A stretch of 64,000 bases of DNA from Betaproteobacteria bacterium (GCA_009782565.1 WRIU01000011.1:1-64000), one strand, 5' to 3'; shown: positions 54,481-64,000, counted from the first letter of the stretch. Translations and numbers: made by a program. The notes: generated from the sequence alone by a model not told the origin.

Positions 54481-56403
54481 TTACGCGCCGCTCACCGCCA
54501 GCATCAACTGGTTGATCCTCTTCACGAAACTTGCCGGATCATCGAGTGTGCCGCCTTCGGCAAGCAAAGCCTGGTCGAAGAGCACTGCCGCCCAATCGTC
54601 AAACTGTTTTTCTTCGGCCTTGAGCCGCAGCACTGCCGGGTGATGCGGGTTGATCTCAAGGATGGGTTTGGAGTCCGGGGCGTCTTGCCCCGCTGACTTG
54701 AGGATGCGGCCCAGGTTCATGCCGAGGTCGTGCTCGTCGGCGACGAGGCAGGCCAGGGAATCGGTGAGGCGGAGCGTAACGCGCACTTCCTTGACCCGCT
54801 CGCCGAGGCTGGCTTTCATTTTTTCGAGCAAAGGCTTGTATTCGTTGGCAGCCTGCTCAGTCTCTTTCTTCTCGGCCTCGTCTTCAAGCTTGCCAAGATC
54901 AAGCCCGCCACGCGCGACAGAAACCAGCGGTTTTCCGTCGAATTCGGTGAGGTTGCCCGTCACCCATTCATCGACGCGATCCGAGAGCAGCAGGACTTCG
55001 ATGCCTTTCTTGCGGAAAATTTCAAGGTGCGGGCTATTGCGCGCGGCATTGAAACTCTCGGCAGTCACGTAATAAATCTTCTCCTGCCCTTCCTTCATCC
55101 GCGCGATGTAGTCCTTCAATGAGACGGTTTCATCGGTCGTATCGGCATGGGTAGACGCGAACCGCAGCAAGGCGGCGATTCTTTCCTTGTTGGCGAAGTC
55201 CTCGCCCACGCCTTCCTTGAGCACACGCCCGAATTTCTTCCAGAAGGCGGCGTATTTTTCCTTCTCCGCCGCTTCCTCGCTCTCGGCAAGGCCTTCCAGC
55301 AGGCCAAGCACTTTCTTGGCGCAACCCTGGCGGATGGCGTCGATATCTTTCGATTCCTGGAGAATTTCGCGCGAAATGTTCAAAGGAAGATCGGCGGAAT
55401 CCACAACCCCGCGCACGAAGCGCAGATAGAGCGGCATGAGTTTTTCAGCGTCATCCATGATAAAGACGCGCCGCACGTAGAGCTTGACGCCGTGGCGGGC
55501 GTGGCGATCCCAGAGGTCGAACGGGGCATGCGCGGGGATGTAAAGCAGTTGGGTATATTCCTGCCGCCCTTCGACTTTCGCATGCGCCCAGGCAAGCGGC
55601 TCTTCAAAGTCATGGCCGACATGCTTGTAGAACGCCTTATATTCGTCATCGCTGATTTCATTGCGGGGACGCGCCCAGAGGGCGTTGGCCTGATTGACGG
55701 TTTCTTCTTCTTCGGCCAGGACTTGCGCTTTTTTCTCTTCGTCCCATTCTTCCTTTTTCATCAAGATGGGCTGGACGATGTGGTCGGAATACTTGCGGAT
55801 GAGGCTCTTCAGCCGCCAACTGGAGAGGAGGTCTTCCTGGCCTTCGCGCAGATGAAGCGTGATCTCGGTTCCCCGCGCGGCACGCTCGGTAGCCTCTACC
55901 GTATACGCGCCCGCAGTATCGCCGCTCATGGTGCATTCCCAGCGCACCGCGTCCGTGGCAGGCAACCCGGCGCGGCGGGTAACGACGGTCACTTTGTCGG
56001 CAACAATGAAAGAAGAGTAGAAACCGACACCAAACTGGCCGATCAAGTGCGCGTCTTTTTGTTTGTCGCCGGTCAGGCTGCCGAAGAATTCGCGCGTACC
56101 GGATTTAGCGATGGTTCCCAGATTGACAATGGCTTCTTCACGGCTCATGCCGATGCCGTTGTCGGTGATGGTGATGGTCTTGGCTTCGGCATCGAAAGCG
56201 GCGCGGATTTTCAGTTCGCCGTCGCCTTCCAGCAATGCGGGCTGGTCGATGGCTTCAAAGCGCAGCTTGTCGCAAGCGTCCGACGCATTCGAGATCAGTT
56301 CGCGCAGGAAAATCTCGCGATTGGAGTACAACGAGTGAATCATCAGGTGAAGCAGTTGTTTAACTTCGGCCTGGAAATTGAGGGTTTCTGCGCTCTGGGT
56401 CAT
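54481..56403 (-). CDS. htpG: HSP90-family molecular chaperone HtpG
   Basis: 640 residues from ATG 56403 (GGAG upstream; the track start is 21 codons early). GHKL ATPase domain: [30 protein letters not shown] and [16 protein letters not shown]; the middle domain has [29 protein letters not shown], and the dimerisation domain is at the C-terminus. It assists folding under stress. Monocistronic. Confidence 0.97.
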   Translation of the reverse strand: MTQSAETLNFQAEVKQLLHLMIHSLYSNREIFLRELISNASDACDKLRFEAIDQPALLEGDGELKIRAAFDAEAKTITITDNGIGMSREEAIVNLGTIAKSGTREFFGSLTGDKQKDAHLIGQFGVGFYSSFIVADKVTVVTRRAGLPATDAVRWECTMSGDTAGAYTVEATERAARGTEITLHLREGQEDLLSSWRLKSLIRKYSDHIVQPILMKKEEWDEEKKAQVLAEEEETVNQANALWARPRNEISDDEYKAFYKHVGHDFEEPLAWAHAKVEGRQEYTQLLYIPAHAPFDLWDRHARHGVKLYVRRVFIMDDAEKLMPLYLRFVRGVVDSADLPLNISREILQESKDIDAIRQGCAKKVLGLLEGLAESEEAAEKEKYAAFWKKFGRVLKEGVGEDFANKERIAALLRFASTHADTTDETVSLKDYIARMKEGQEKIYYVTAESFNAARNSPHLEIFRKKGIEVLLLSDRVDEWVTGNLTEFDGKPLVSVARGGLDLGKLEDEAEKKETEQAANEYKPLLEKMKASLGERVKEVRVTLRLTDSLACLVADEHDLGMNLGRILKSAGQDAPDSKPILEINPHHPAVLRLKAEEKQFDDWAAVLFDQALLAEGGTLDDPASFVKRINQLMLAVSGA

Positions 56404-56473
56404 GGGGATGCTCCGTAAGGTTTGCGTGGGCTCGTGTGGCCGCATAGTTGGGGGTGACAGGCGCAAATTTCAA

Positions 56474-56544
56474 GTAGGGGACGCCGTCCTCGGCGTCCCG
56501 TGGAAAGCGTTGCGACAATTTACGCCGAGGACGGCGTCCCCTAC
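56474..56544. repeat. Palindromic repeat upstream of htpG with 23-bp perfect arms
   Basis: GTAGGGGACGCCGTCCTCGG... (56474-56496) is exactly complementary to 56522-56544, with a 25-nt loop. It lies between htpG and the divergent lpd gene. It differs in sequence from the other two repeat families here. Confidence 0.7.
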
Positions 56545-56640
56545 GCCTGTTTCGCGCGCAACCGGCATTCTGGAAGCATGGTACGATCTGATAGATCGTT
56601 GAACCGCGCAAACGTTTGCGCTACCCAACAAGGCTCAATC

Positions 56641-58101
56641 ATGACCAATATCGACATCAAAGCGCCCAATATCGGCGACTCTTCCGCCCTCGAATGCGAC
56701 CTGCTCGTCCTCGGCGGCGGCCCCGGTGGCTATTCCGCTGCTTTCCGCGCCGCCGACCTGGGCCTGAAAGTCATTCTCGTCGAGCGATACCCCACCCTTG
56801 GGGGCGTCTGCCTCAATGTCGGCTGCATCCCCTCCAAGGCGCTGCTGCATGTCGCAGCCGGCATCGAAAATGCTGAACACCTCGAAGCCTGCGGTGTGCG
56901 CTTCGCCGCCCACACGCTCGACCTCGACAAACTGCGTGCCCATAAAAACGGCATCGTCAAAAAACTCACCGACGGCCTCGCGGGCATGGCAAAAGGCCGC
57001 AAAGTGCAACACCTGCAAGGCGAGGGGCAATTCATCGACCCGCACCGGCTCGAAGTCACCATCGCCAGCAATGAAAAACAGGGCGAAACCGTCACCGTAA
57101 CATTCGCTCAAGCCATCATCGCCGCCGGGTCACGCGCTGTAAAACTGCCCTTCATGCCAACGGACGCGCGCATCATCGACTCCACCGGGGCGCTCGCGCT
57201 CGGCGCCATCCCCAAAAAGATGCTCGTCATCGGCGGCGGCATCATCGGGCTGGAAATGGCCACCGTCTACAGCACCTTGGGCGCGCGCGTCACCGTCGTG
57301 GAACTTGGCGACCGTCTCATGCCCGGCACGGATCGCGACCTCGTGAAAGTCTGGGAAAAGAAAAACGCCCACCGCTTCGACCGCATCTTGCTCAACACCG
57401 GCGTCACCGCCGCAAACGCCACGGCGGCGGGCATCGAAATCACCACCAACACCGGAGAAAAGGAAACCTTCGACCTCGTGCTCGTCGCAGTAGGCCGCGC
57501 GCCCAATGGCAAAACGATCTCTGCCGAAAAAGCGGGCGTACTCGTCACCGAGCGCGGTTTCATCGACGTCGACCCTCGGCAGCGCACCAACGTAGCGCAC
57601 ATCTTCGCCATCGGCGACATCACCGGCAACCCGATGCTCGCGCACAAGGCCGTACACGAAGGCCATGTCGCCGCCGAAACTGCCGCTGGCCTCAAAACCG
57701 CGTTCGACGCCCTGCAAATTCCCGGCGTTGCCTACACCCACCCCGAAATTGCCTGGGCGGGGCAAACCGAAGAAACCCTCAAAGCAGAAGGCCGCGCGTT
57801 TCAAAAAGCCGTCTTCCCCTGGGCCGCGAGTGGGCGGGCCATCGCAAACGGCGCGGAAGAAGGCTTTACGAAGCTCCTGTTCGACACCGGGACGCACCGC
57901 ATCTTGGGCGGAGGCATCGTCGGCACACACGCGGGCGACCTGATCGGAGAAATCTGCCTCGCTATCGAAATGGGGGCAGACGCAACCGACATCGCCAAAA
58001 CCATCCACCCGCACCCCACCCTGTGCGAATCCGTCGGCATGGCGGCGGAAGTCGCGGAAGGAAGCTGTACGGATTTACCGGCGGCAAGAAAAAAGGCGTA
58101 A
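56641..58101 (+). CDS. lpdA: Dihydrolipoamide dehydrogenase
   Basis: 486 residues from ATG 56641 (the track frame runs into the palindrome). FAD loop LLVLGGGPGGYSAAFRAADLG, redox disulfide GGVCLNVGCIPSKAL, NAD loop VIGGGIIGLEMATVYSTLG, FAIGDI, and the C-terminal His-Glu pair IHPHPTLCES. E3 component of 2-oxoacid dehydrogenases and the glycine cleavage system. The N-terminus IDIKAPNIGDS looks like the first strand of a lipoyl domain, but the rest of that domain, common in related betaproteobacterial enzymes, is missing. No E1/E2 genes are nearby. Confidence 0.95.
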   Translation: MTNIDIKAPNIGDSSALECDLLVLGGGPGGYSAAFRAADLGLKVILVERYPTLGGVCLNVGCIPSKALLHVAAGIENAEHLEACGVRFAAHTLDLDKLRAHKNGIVKKLTDGLAGMAKGRKVQHLQGEGQFIDPHRLEVTIASNEKQGETVTVTFAQAIIAAGSRAVKLPFMPTDARIIDSTGALALGAIPKKMLVIGGGIIGLEMATVYSTLGARVTVVELGDRLMPGTDRDLVKVWEKKNAHRFDRILLNTGVTAANATAAGIEITTNTGEKETFDLVLVAVGRAPNGKTISAEKAGVLVTERGFIDVDPRQRTNVAHIFAIGDITGNPMLAHKAVHEGHVAAETAAGLKTAFDALQIPGVAYTHPEIAWAGQTEETLKAEGRAFQKAVFPWAASGRAIANGAEEGFTKLLFDTGTHRILGGGIVGTHAGDLIGEICLAIEMGADATDIAKTIHPHPTLCESVGMAAEVAEGSCTDLPAARKKA

Positions 58102-58121
58102 AAACAGAAGCGGTGTCTCGC

Positions 58122-58316
58122 TCACGCCCATGTATTGACCATCCCCCCCACCGTTCCGGAGGACATCGCAGGCGGCGCGGGAATAGCCTGTACGAGCGCC
58201 AATGCGCCAGCGGCTTCAATGTCTATGGCTTTCTTGAGTACGCTCAAGCCAACCGCCTCCTGTGTCAGTCCAGCAGAGTTGGCGGAAGCTGTAGCGGCAA
58301 TCGGCATAATATCCAT
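58122..58316 (-). CDS. Small YjfB-like putative motility protein
   Basis: 64 residues. MDIMPIAATASANSAGLTQ, then AVGLSVLKKAIDIEA, matches the YjfB family pattern (a conserved short MDI start and a V-L-K-K-A-x-D motif), then a Pro-rich end. Family members are small cytoplasmic proteins linked to motility by annotation only. No flagellar gene is near. Ribosome binding site weak. Confidence 0.5.
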   Translation of the reverse strand: MDIMPIAATASANSAGLTQEAVGLSVLKKAIDIEAAGALALVQAIPAPPAMSSGTVGGMVNTWA

Positions 58317-58453
58317 GAAAAGCGTTTTCTCGCGTCAGTGAGTCCGGAGAACCGGGGACGCTCCGGTAACGGCAGCGAAGCTGCAAACTTGAGCGGATTC
58401 AGTTCAGGTCAAGTAAGCCAGATCCCGACGAACGCCGTCTGTGCGGCCAAGGA
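58317..58453 (-). other. Gene-free leader before the YjfB-like gene
   Basis: 137 bp with short stem-loops (GCAGC-TTC-GCTGC and CCGGAGC...CTCCGG, read on the minus strand). I considered a riboswitch and could not match a known consensus. Confidence 0.25.
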
Positions 58454-58822
58454 CTAACGCCCATAGTCAAGCAAGCTCTGGCAATTTTCCTCGCGCTCGG
58501 TGATGCGGCTGAAGCGACTCAACCGTTCGCGCACGAAATTATCGGACACTTTTTTATTCGAGCAGTATTCGCGCAGGATCATCGCCTGCACCATGTTTTG
58601 CGCTGCCGCAATCGTATCTGCCAGTGCAGGAAATGGGTAGCCGGAGGTATCGCGCCAGCCTTTCCCGGATGAGACATTGGGCGTTTTGGCTTCGTCCGAA
58701 TCGTCCACAGAAGCGGCATCGCTCTCTACCGTTGCGGCGGGCACCGTATCAGGCACGGACTGCCCCGCCCCCAAACCAGGCATGAAAAGCAGCAGGAATA
58801 CAAGGAAAATACGGAAAAACAT
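58454..58822 (-). CDS. Secreted hypothetical protein
   Basis: About 122 residues from ATG 58822; a TTG 7 codons upstream is the track start. Signal peptide FFRIFLVFLLLFMPGLGAG, an acidic Ala/Ser/Asp-rich linker (about 25-60), then a compact segment with ALADTIAAAQNMVQAMILREYCSNKKVSD and a C-terminal Cys. Not recognised. It lies 44 bp downstream of the M23-like gene on the same strand, so they may share a transcript and an envelope role. Confidence 0.6.
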   Translation of the reverse strand: MFFRIFLVFLLLFMPGLGAGQSVPDTVPAATVESDAASVDDSDEAKTPNVSSGKGWRDTSGYPFPALADTIAAAQNMVQAMILREYCSNKKVSDNFVRERLSRFSRITEREENCQSLLDYGR

Positions 58823-58866
58823 CGTGCTGATTTTTGTTCCCAAGTATCAGCACGATATGACAAACA

Positions 58867-59718
58867 TCAATCCACTGTAATCCGCATCCGCTGCCTGAGC
58901 GTGATCTTTTTCCCCGATCCCTGACGGAAAAAGCTGAAAGGCAACGATTCCTGCCTCACGACGCCATCCGCCCCGATGCGCGCCCGTCGCAGGTCGAAAT
59001 GCAGGTGCGGCCCACCGGCATAGCCAGAACTGCCGGATTTGCCGACCATCTGCCCCGCTTCGACCCGCTCGTCGGGACGCACCAACACGCTATGCGGGGC
59101 AAGATGCGCGTATTGGGCGAAAGTGCCATCGGAATGAACAATGGAAACCAGATTGGTTTTTTCGGCGAGTTTCGGGTCGAACCGCCCTTCGTCGAAAGTA
59201 TCCCTGATTTCAATCACGATTCCCGCGCGCGCGGCAAACACAGGTGTTCCCTGGGGGACGCTGAAATCGACAGCATAACGGCTCAGGGCATCCTTATGGG
59301 TCGTCAAAACACCATTGGGTTCCTGGGTAACACGAACGACAGTGCCTTTCTTAAAAGGCAAGCGATACCGATAATGCCGGTCAGGCACGGCGAACGCATT
59401 GCCGACACTGTGCGAGTAAGTCATCTCTACCCGGCAAGGCTCTTTATTTTCTTTCGCGACAATCCGGGCAATTTCATGGGTGGAATTCGGCGCAATCACT
59501 TCATACAAAGGCCATGTTCGATCAGATCGATATTGAGCGCCTTTGGCAATCCTGAGCGCTGCGGTGATCGGCGCAACGCTTTTGTTGACCGCGACAATCC
59601 AGCACACCGACCCGGATTCGATTTTGTCGATCCGGAAGGCAGCCTCTTCTGCGCTTTGCACCAAAGATACCGGCATCGCGCAGGTAAGCAGGATTGGAAT
59701 AAACAAAGAGTTTCTCAA
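58867..59718 (-). CDS. M23-family peptidase-like protein with altered zinc ligand
   Basis: About 283 residues from TTG 59718 (GAGGA 6 nt upstream; TTG 59724 is the track start). Sec signal FIPILLTCAMPVSLVQSA, an unrecognised N-terminal domain with two Cys, and a C-terminal M23 (LytM) fold: RYAVDFSVPQGTPVFAARAG, FAQYAHLAPHSVLV, GSSGYAGGPHLHFDL. M23 enzymes normally have His four residues before the Asp (HxxxD). Here Arg replaces that His, while the HxH is intact. It may be inactive, like the LytM activators of amidases. Confidence 0.8.
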   Translation of the reverse strand: MRNSLFIPILLTCAMPVSLVQSAEEAAFRIDKIESGSVCWIVAVNKSVAPITAALRIAKGAQYRSDRTWPLYEVIAPNSTHEIARIVAKENKEPCRVEMTYSHSVGNAFAVPDRHYRYRLPFKKGTVVRVTQEPNGVLTTHKDALSRYAVDFSVPQGTPVFAARAGIVIEIRDTFDEGRFDPKLAEKTNLVSIVHSDGTFAQYAHLAPHSVLVRPDERVEAGQMVGKSGSSGYAGGPHLHFDLRRARIGADGVVRQESLPFSFFRQGSGKKITLRQRMRITVD

Positions 59719-60053
59719 TGGCAATCCTCATTTATCGCGCTGGAAACCGGGCACGGCCGTAGACGATACCAAAGCAGCCCGCAAATGCCCATTGCTTCAG
59801 CACATCCAGCTTCGCCAGGTTAGCGGCTAAAAAAATTTACGCACTCGTAAAGATACTGTTTGGCGGCTCATTTATGCCACGATATACTAGAGAAAGGACT
59901 CGTTTATCAAGATGAGATGTTTTGGCCGTCCAGACCTTCTCGGCCAGTGATTCTTCGATACGGTTTTACCTCCTCTTGAGGGAAATATCCGAAGGGGCGG
60001 AGAAAGTTTTATCCTGTCACGAACGATGGAACCGCACCCGACACTTGCTTCAA
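59719..60053. other. Divergent intergenic region before the WG-repeat gene
   Basis: About 335 bp. A possible -10 TATACT (59883-59888) on the plus strand is the only recognisable element. The track frame before ATG 60054 is not supported as protein. Confidence 0.3.
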
Positions 60054-61082
60054 ATGAAATACCGGCTACCAATTCTCCTCTGCATCCTGCTGCTGACCGC
60101 AATCGGCATTTTCTGGGTTCAACCCAAGATTGAGTCGGTAAAGCCGTCTTCCATTACGGCAAATTGCAGCAGGGTAAAACAATGCCTCAGGACTGAAGTC
60201 GCGTGGCCTCCAGGCATGGAGTCCTGCCCAAAACTACTGGCTCCGGAAACAGTCAGAAGCCGTAGCAAGGATGGCAAATGGGGCTACTCGATAAATTTTG
60301 GGGAATGCAGCAATGACTCGATCATTGCGCCAAAATTCGATGCCGCAGAGAAATTTGGGTACAACGGACTGGCAAAAGTCAGCCAAAACGGCAAATGGGG
60401 CTATGTCAACCTCAAGGGTGAAGACATCATTCCGCTGCACTTCGACGAAGTGGGCGATTTCGATTATGGTCTGGTTCCCGTCAAATTGAACGACAAATGG
60501 GGTTACTTCAATGCCCAAGGGCAACTCATGGGCTCCATCAACTTCGACGCTGTATCGAGTATCTGGCGTGATGAACTTTCAGCAGTGCAACTCCAAGGGA
60601 AATGGGGTTACGTCAACCCTCTGGGCGAAACCGTCATCAAACCCGGTTTCGACAAGGTGACAGAATTTCGGAATAAATTGGCCAAAATCGAAGTAAACCG
60701 GAAATGGGGCGTCATCGACACCGCCGGTAAAGTCATCATTGCGCCAACCTTCGATGCCGTTTTTTCAACAAACGACCCCCAACTGCTGTTGGTCGCTCTC
60801 AACCGGAAATATGGTTATTTCGATAGCAGGGGCAAGGAAATCATTCCCCCTCTCCTCGTCAAGCCGGTTCAAGCAAGAATCGAAGGGGGCGTCCAGATTC
60901 TCCTCAACACAGCCGCGCTAACACCAACCGGCAACGCCACCCCCTCCCCCTCCCCAGACGTGCGCCTGAACCGATGGTATTTCCTTGGCACGGAACTACG
61001 TTTCGACGAAAACGGCAAGGCACAGTTTCAGCGCAATGGGGAATGGTTCCATATCAGCCAAAATGGCATGCTGCTGAAATAA
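60054..61082 (+). CDS. WG-repeat protein with N-terminal signal anchor
   Basis: 342 residues from ATG 60054 (MKYRLPILLCILLLTAIGIFWV). Six or so WG repeats, each with a K-W-G-Y core (DGKWGYS, NGKWGYV, NDKWGYF, QGKWGYV, NRKWGVI, NRKYGYF) followed by a beta turn and an FDxV element. The repeats form an extended beta fold. The C-terminus has a Pro/Ser linker and FDENGKAQFQRNGEW. Exported and probably periplasmic or membrane-tethered. The family's function is unknown. Two Cys pairs before the repeats may form disulfides. Confidence 0.8.
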   Translation: MKYRLPILLCILLLTAIGIFWVQPKIESVKPSSITANCSRVKQCLRTEVAWPPGMESCPKLLAPETVRSRSKDGKWGYSINFGECSNDSIIAPKFDAAEKFGYNGLAKVSQNGKWGYVNLKGEDIIPLHFDEVGDFDYGLVPVKLNDKWGYFNAQGQLMGSINFDAVSSIWRDELSAVQLQGKWGYVNPLGETVIKPGFDKVTEFRNKLAKIEVNRKWGVIDTAGKVIIAPTFDAVFSTNDPQLLLVALNRKYGYFDSRGKEIIPPLLVKPVQARIEGGVQILLNTAALTPTGNATPSPSPDVRLNRWYFLGTELRFDENGKAQFQRNGEWFHISQNGMLLK

Positions 61083-61139
61083 AAACAGGCTCCCGCGAGG
61101 GGAGAAGGGAGTTTTGTGTACGTCTGAACCAAAGCCGCT

Positions 61140-62102
61140 CTAGCCGGGCTTTCTTACCATCGTCCGCTTCAGTTTGGGCGGGCGTTCCCTTTCAGACCCG
61201 ATCTTTTTCGGCGCGGGCAGCCCCGCCAGACGGCAGGTATCGGCTTCCGGCATTTCCATCCACATGCCGCGCTTGAGCCTGGGCGGCAGTTCAACCGGGC
61301 CGTAGCGCACCCGCATCAACCGGCTCACGGTGAAACCGATGGCCTCGAACATGCGGCGCACTTCGCGGTTACGGCCTTCCGGGAGAACGACCCTGTACCA
61401 GCGATTCACTCCCTCCCCCCTTTCCTGTCGCAAGGAGCTGAAACGGGCGTGGCCGTCTTCGAGCGCGATGCCTTCAGTCAGCGCCCGGATGTGCTCGTCG
61501 CCGAGTTCTCCCAAGAGTCTCACCGCGTATTCGCGCTCAAACCCGTAACGCGGGTGCATCATCCGGTTGGCAAGGTTGCCGTCGTCCGTGAAGAGCAGCA
61601 GCCCGGAAGTGTTGAAATCCAGCCGCCCGATGGCGAGCCAGCGCCCGCGCCGTAAAGCGGGCAGGCGCTCGAACACCGAAGGACGGCCTTCCGGGTCATT
61701 GCGGGAAACGATCTCGCCCTCGGGTTTGTGATAGATCAGCACTCTCGGCGCGCGCGCGCCGAAGCGTAATTGAACCAGGCGGCCATTGAGTTTGACCCGG
61801 TCGCCGGGGCCGACTTTCTGGCCGAGGCTGGCAGGCTGGTCATTGACCAGGATACGGCCTTCTTCCACCCACTCCTCAATCTGGCGGCGAGAAGCCACAC
61901 CCGCGCGGGCAAGCACTTTTTGCAAGCGTTCCGGTTCGCCGCCGTCGCGCGGGAAGCGCGCGCCGCGACGGACGGTACGCCCGCCACCCGCCGGGCCGTC
62001 ATCCGGCTTGCCCGGTTCCAGGTCAGACCCGTCATGACGTAAAAATTTATTCTTGCTCGGCGCCCGCAGGGGCGTCCGCTTCGATGTTCGTGGTGTCGAC
62101 AA
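61140..62102 (-). CDS. rluB: Ribosomal large subunit pseudouridine synthase B
   Basis: 320 residues from a TTG inside scpB (56-bp overlap). S4 domain ([29 protein letters not shown]), then the RsuA-family catalytic core with Asp in [18 protein letters not shown], and [14 protein letters not shown]. It modifies 23S rRNA. The N-terminal ~45 residues and the C-terminus are basic and variable. It follows scpB in the common scpA-scpB-rluB order. Confidence 0.92.
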   Translation of the reverse strand: MSTPRTSKRTPLRAPSKNKFLRHDGSDLEPGKPDDGPAGGGRTVRRGARFPRDGGEPERLQKVLARAGVASRRQIEEWVEEGRILVNDQPASLGQKVGPGDRVKLNGRLVQLRFGARAPRVLIYHKPEGEIVSRNDPEGRPSVFERLPALRRGRWLAIGRLDFNTSGLLLFTDDGNLANRMMHPRYGFEREYAVRLLGELGDEHIRALTEGIALEDGHARFSSLRQERGEGVNRWYRVVLPEGRNREVRRMFEAIGFTVSRLMRVRYGPVELPPRLKRGMWMEMPEADTCRLAGLPAPKKIGSERERPPKLKRTMVRKPG

Positions 62103-62721
62103 GTTCCATCATCCTTTCAATTTCGGGCAAGGCTGGCAATTCGGTCAGGCTGCACAAGCCCATGTCGTCGAGAAAACGCTTGGTCGTGGCGAAAAGCGCC
62201 GGACGGCCCGGTGTGTCGCGATGGCCTACGACGTCGATCCAGCCACGCGATTCCAAGGTCTTGAGCACGTTGGGCGAGACGGCTACGCCGCGTATCTCCT
62301 CGATGCCGCCCCGCGTAACCGGCTGGCGATACGCAATGATCGCCAGCGTTTCCATGACCGCCCTTGAATAACGCGGCGGCTTTTCGTTCTTCAGCCTGTC
62401 CAGGTAAGGCTGTAATTCGGCGCGCGTCTGGAAGCGCCAACCGCTGGCCGTTTGTACAAGCTCTATGCCCCGCCCCGCCGCTTCCCAATCCGCGCGCAAT
62501 TCGTCGAGCAGGCGGCGCACGATATCAGAGCCGGGGTCTTGCGCGAACAACTGGCGCAGGACATTCACAGGCAGCGGCGCGGCGCTGGCAAAAAGCGCCG
62601 CTTCGAGGACGCGCTTGACATCCGCCGGGACGTTCAACTCCGCCGCCACGACAGGCGCGGAGGTTTCTCCGTCCGGCAAGCTTTTTTCCTCCTGCGCGGG
62701 AATGCTCTCTTCAATGTTCAC
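62047..62721 (-). CDS. scpB: Segregation and condensation protein B
   Basis: 224 residues, GTG start. Two winged-helix domains: [41 protein letters not shown], and the hallmark [21 protein letters not shown] with [22 protein letters not shown]. With ScpA it joins SMC in chromosome condensation. It overlaps scpA by 11 bp. Confidence 0.95.
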   Translation of the reverse strand: MNIEESIPAQEEKSLPDGETSAPVVAAELNVPADVKRVLEAALFASAAPLPVNVLRQLFAQDPGSDIVRRLLDELRADWEAAGRGIELVQTASGWRFQTRAELQPYLDRLKNEKPPRYSRAVMETLAIIAYRQPVTRGGIEEIRGVAVSPNVLKTLESRGWIDVVGHRDTPGRPALFATTKRFLDDMGLCSLTELPALPEIERMMELVDTTNIEADAPAGAEQE

Positions 62722-63553
62722 TATCGGCCAGCTTTACGTAAATCGGCGCGAACGCCTCATTCTGGGTCACAACTACCAGGGCTTCCTTGACCAGTTCCAG
62801 CATGGCAAGAAAACTCACCACCAACCCGGCGGCCCCTTTTTCCAGATCAAGCAGCGTATCAAAAACAACGAACGCGCCGCCATGCAGTTTCCTCAGAATG
62901 AGCGACATATGTTCGCGCACCGATAACTTCTCGCGCTCGACATGGTGATGCTGCACGAGCCGCGCCCGCTTCATCAGCCGCAACCAGGCCAGTTGCAAAT
63001 CATGCAGGCTCACTTCCGGCATGCGTTCGACGATTTTTTCCGTCACAAACACGCCAACCCTTTCAAAATTCCGCCCCTCCCTGGGCAGGGCATCGAGCCG
63101 CGCAGCAGCAAGTTTAGTCTGTTCGTATTCGAGCAGCCGACGCACCAGTTCGGCCCTGGGGTCGATCTCGATGGCTTCCTCGCGCGGCGGGCGCGGCAGC
63201 AGCATACGCGACTTGATTTCCAGCAACATCGCGGCCATCAGCAGATACTCCGCCGCCAGTTCCAGATTGCTTGCGCGCATGGCTTCCACATATTCGAGAT
63301 ACTGCACAGTCAGCGGAGCCATTGGAATGTCGAGCACGTCGATGTTGGCGCGGCGGATCAGATAAAGCAGCAGATCGAGCGGCCCCTCGAAGGCTTCCAG
63401 AAACACGCGCAGCGCATCGGGTGGAATATATAAATCCTTGGGCAATTCCAGCACAGGCTCGCCGTAGAGACGGGCCAGTGCGTCGTTCGCCGCCTCGTTC
63501 GCTTCGCGCGGGGCCGGACAAGGCTCTTCCGACAGGCTATGGCTTTCCATCAT
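62711..63553 (-). CDS. scpA: Segregation and condensation protein A
   Basis: 280 residues from ATG 63553. The kleisin signature [35 protein letters not shown], then [19 protein letters not shown], and a C-terminal winged helix ([29 protein letters not shown]). It bridges the SMC heads. Overlaps scpB. Its start is 7 bp after the stop of the M50 gene, so all four right-end genes form one operon. Confidence 0.95.
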   Translation of the reverse strand: MMESHSLSEEPCPAPREANEAANDALARLYGEPVLELPKDLYIPPDALRVFLEAFEGPLDLLLYLIRRANIDVLDIPMAPLTVQYLEYVEAMRASNLELAAEYLLMAAMLLEIKSRMLLPRPPREEAIEIDPRAELVRRLLEYEQTKLAAARLDALPREGRNFERVGVFVTEKIVERMPEVSLHDLQLAWLRLMKRARLVQHHHVEREKLSVREHMSLILRKLHGGAFVVFDTLLDLEKGAAGLVVSFLAMLELVKEALVVVTQNEAFAPIYVKLADSEH

Positions 63554-63560
63554 GATCGTC

Positions 63561-64000
63561 TCAGCGCCCAAACAACTTCAGCAAACCAAACAAAAAAACA
63601 TCCAGCAACGGCCAAAGGATGACGCCAAGCGCGCCGGTCGCAATCAGGACGAGCAAAATAAGGAAGCCGAAAGGTTCGATACGCGCGTATTTCCAGGCCA
63701 GACGATTCGGCAGCAGGCTAACCGCGATACGCCCGCCATCGAGCGGCGGTATCGGCAGCAGGTTCAGTAAGAGCAACGCGCCATTGATGGTCATTCCGGC
63801 TACGGCCATCGAAACATAGATTTGCGGCACTTTTCCGGCGATGAGCGCGAAGATCATCGCCCAGATCACCGCCATGACCAGATTGGCAAAGGGACCCGCT
63901 GCCGCTACCCAGAGCATGTCTGATTTGGGATTACGCAAGCGGTTGAAGTTGACCGGAACCGGCTTCGCCCAACCGAACGTCCATGCCATACCGGAAAGCA
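63561..64000 (-). CDS. Site-2 protease family (M50) membrane protein, truncated at the window edge
   Basis: About 146 C-terminal residues are visible. FGWAKPVPVNF, AAAGPFANLVMAV and LNLLPIPPLDGGRI are the family's conserved strings, the last carrying the third zinc ligand Asp. The HExxH half lies outside the window. Three or more TM segments. Small M50 proteins of this type usually sit next to scpAB; the substrate is unknown. Confidence 0.88.
   Translation of the reverse strand, partial: LSGMAWTFGWAKPVPVNFNRLRNPKSDMLWVAAAGPFANLVMAVIWAMIFALIAGKVPQIYVSMAVAGMTINGALLLLNLLPIPPLDGGRIAVSLLPNRLAWKYARIEPFGFLILLVLIATGALGVILWPLLDVFLFGLLKLFGR

Noticed and set aside
55147-56418. 423-residue plus-strand ORF
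   Set aside because: It is the antisense shadow of htpG in a GC-rich gene; no family motif and no ribosome binding site.
58317-58453. Cyclic-di-GMP riboswitch before the YjfB-like gene
   Set aside because: Stem-loops are present but the conserved GEMM bases could not be found.

Overview
High-GC Gram-negative chromosome. The gene content (RNase E with a long disordered tail, RelA, Tex, MtfA, BioC/BioB, an IPEP-type PEP-CTERM protein, system II cytochrome c maturation, NapFDAGHBC) points to a betaproteobacterium, most plausibly Rhodocyclales-like. The order is an inference from gene content; no 16S or database search was possible. Most genes are ordinary housekeeping genes. Three stretches are accessory: the left edge with palindromic repeats, a mobile island at about 16.1-21.0 kb, and a T6SS toxin/immunity pair at 53.5-54.4 kb.

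Layout. 0-1.8 kb: an edge-truncated lipoprotein, an HD-domain protein coupled to a hypothetical gene, and copies of a GTAGGATGGGT palindrome. 1.8-16 kb: tex, an Hsp33 homologue lacking the redox-switch cysteines, an NfsA-type nitroreductase, a receiver-TPR protein, relA, mtfA, tRNA-Cys, mscL with a zinc ribbon, rluC and rne. 16.1-21.0 kb: a tyrosine integrase with an in-frame TGA, an orphan hcp, a DUF2778/Tlde1-type L,D-transpeptidase effector, four alternating small membrane proteins (A-B-A-B, probable immunity genes) and an HUH rolling-circle replication initiator running into a MITE-like element. 21-33 kb: PEP-CTERM protein, bioB-bioC, comF, dedA, an SSS symporter, an HDOD protein, an MscS channel, hemB, moeB and modBC.

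33.5-53.5 kb is a dedicated nitrate-to-ammonium block. A PilJ-domain/CheA-like kinase, a CheY-like regulator and a CheX-like protein precede a perfect FNR box and napFDAGHBC (periplasmic nitrate reductase). Then come moaA-C-D-E, mobB, mobA and moeA (molybdenum cofactor for NapA), nrfHA (ammonia-forming cytochrome c nitrite reductase), ccsBA (heme attachment to c-type cytochromes) and mog. Sensing, molybdate uptake, cofactor synthesis, both reductases and cytochrome maturation are almost contiguous.

53.5-64 kb: a Tae4/Tai4 amidase effector/immunity pair, htpG, a dihydrolipoamide dehydrogenase, a YjfB-like small protein, a secreted hypothetical, an M23-like protein, a WG-repeat protein, rluB, scpB, scpA and a partial site-2 protease.

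The most interesting object is the hcp-Tlde1-immunity island. The immunity genes form a duplicated two-gene unit of about 780 bp. Every spacer carries a copy of the effector's last codons, which also contain the ribosome binding site and start of the following immunity gene.
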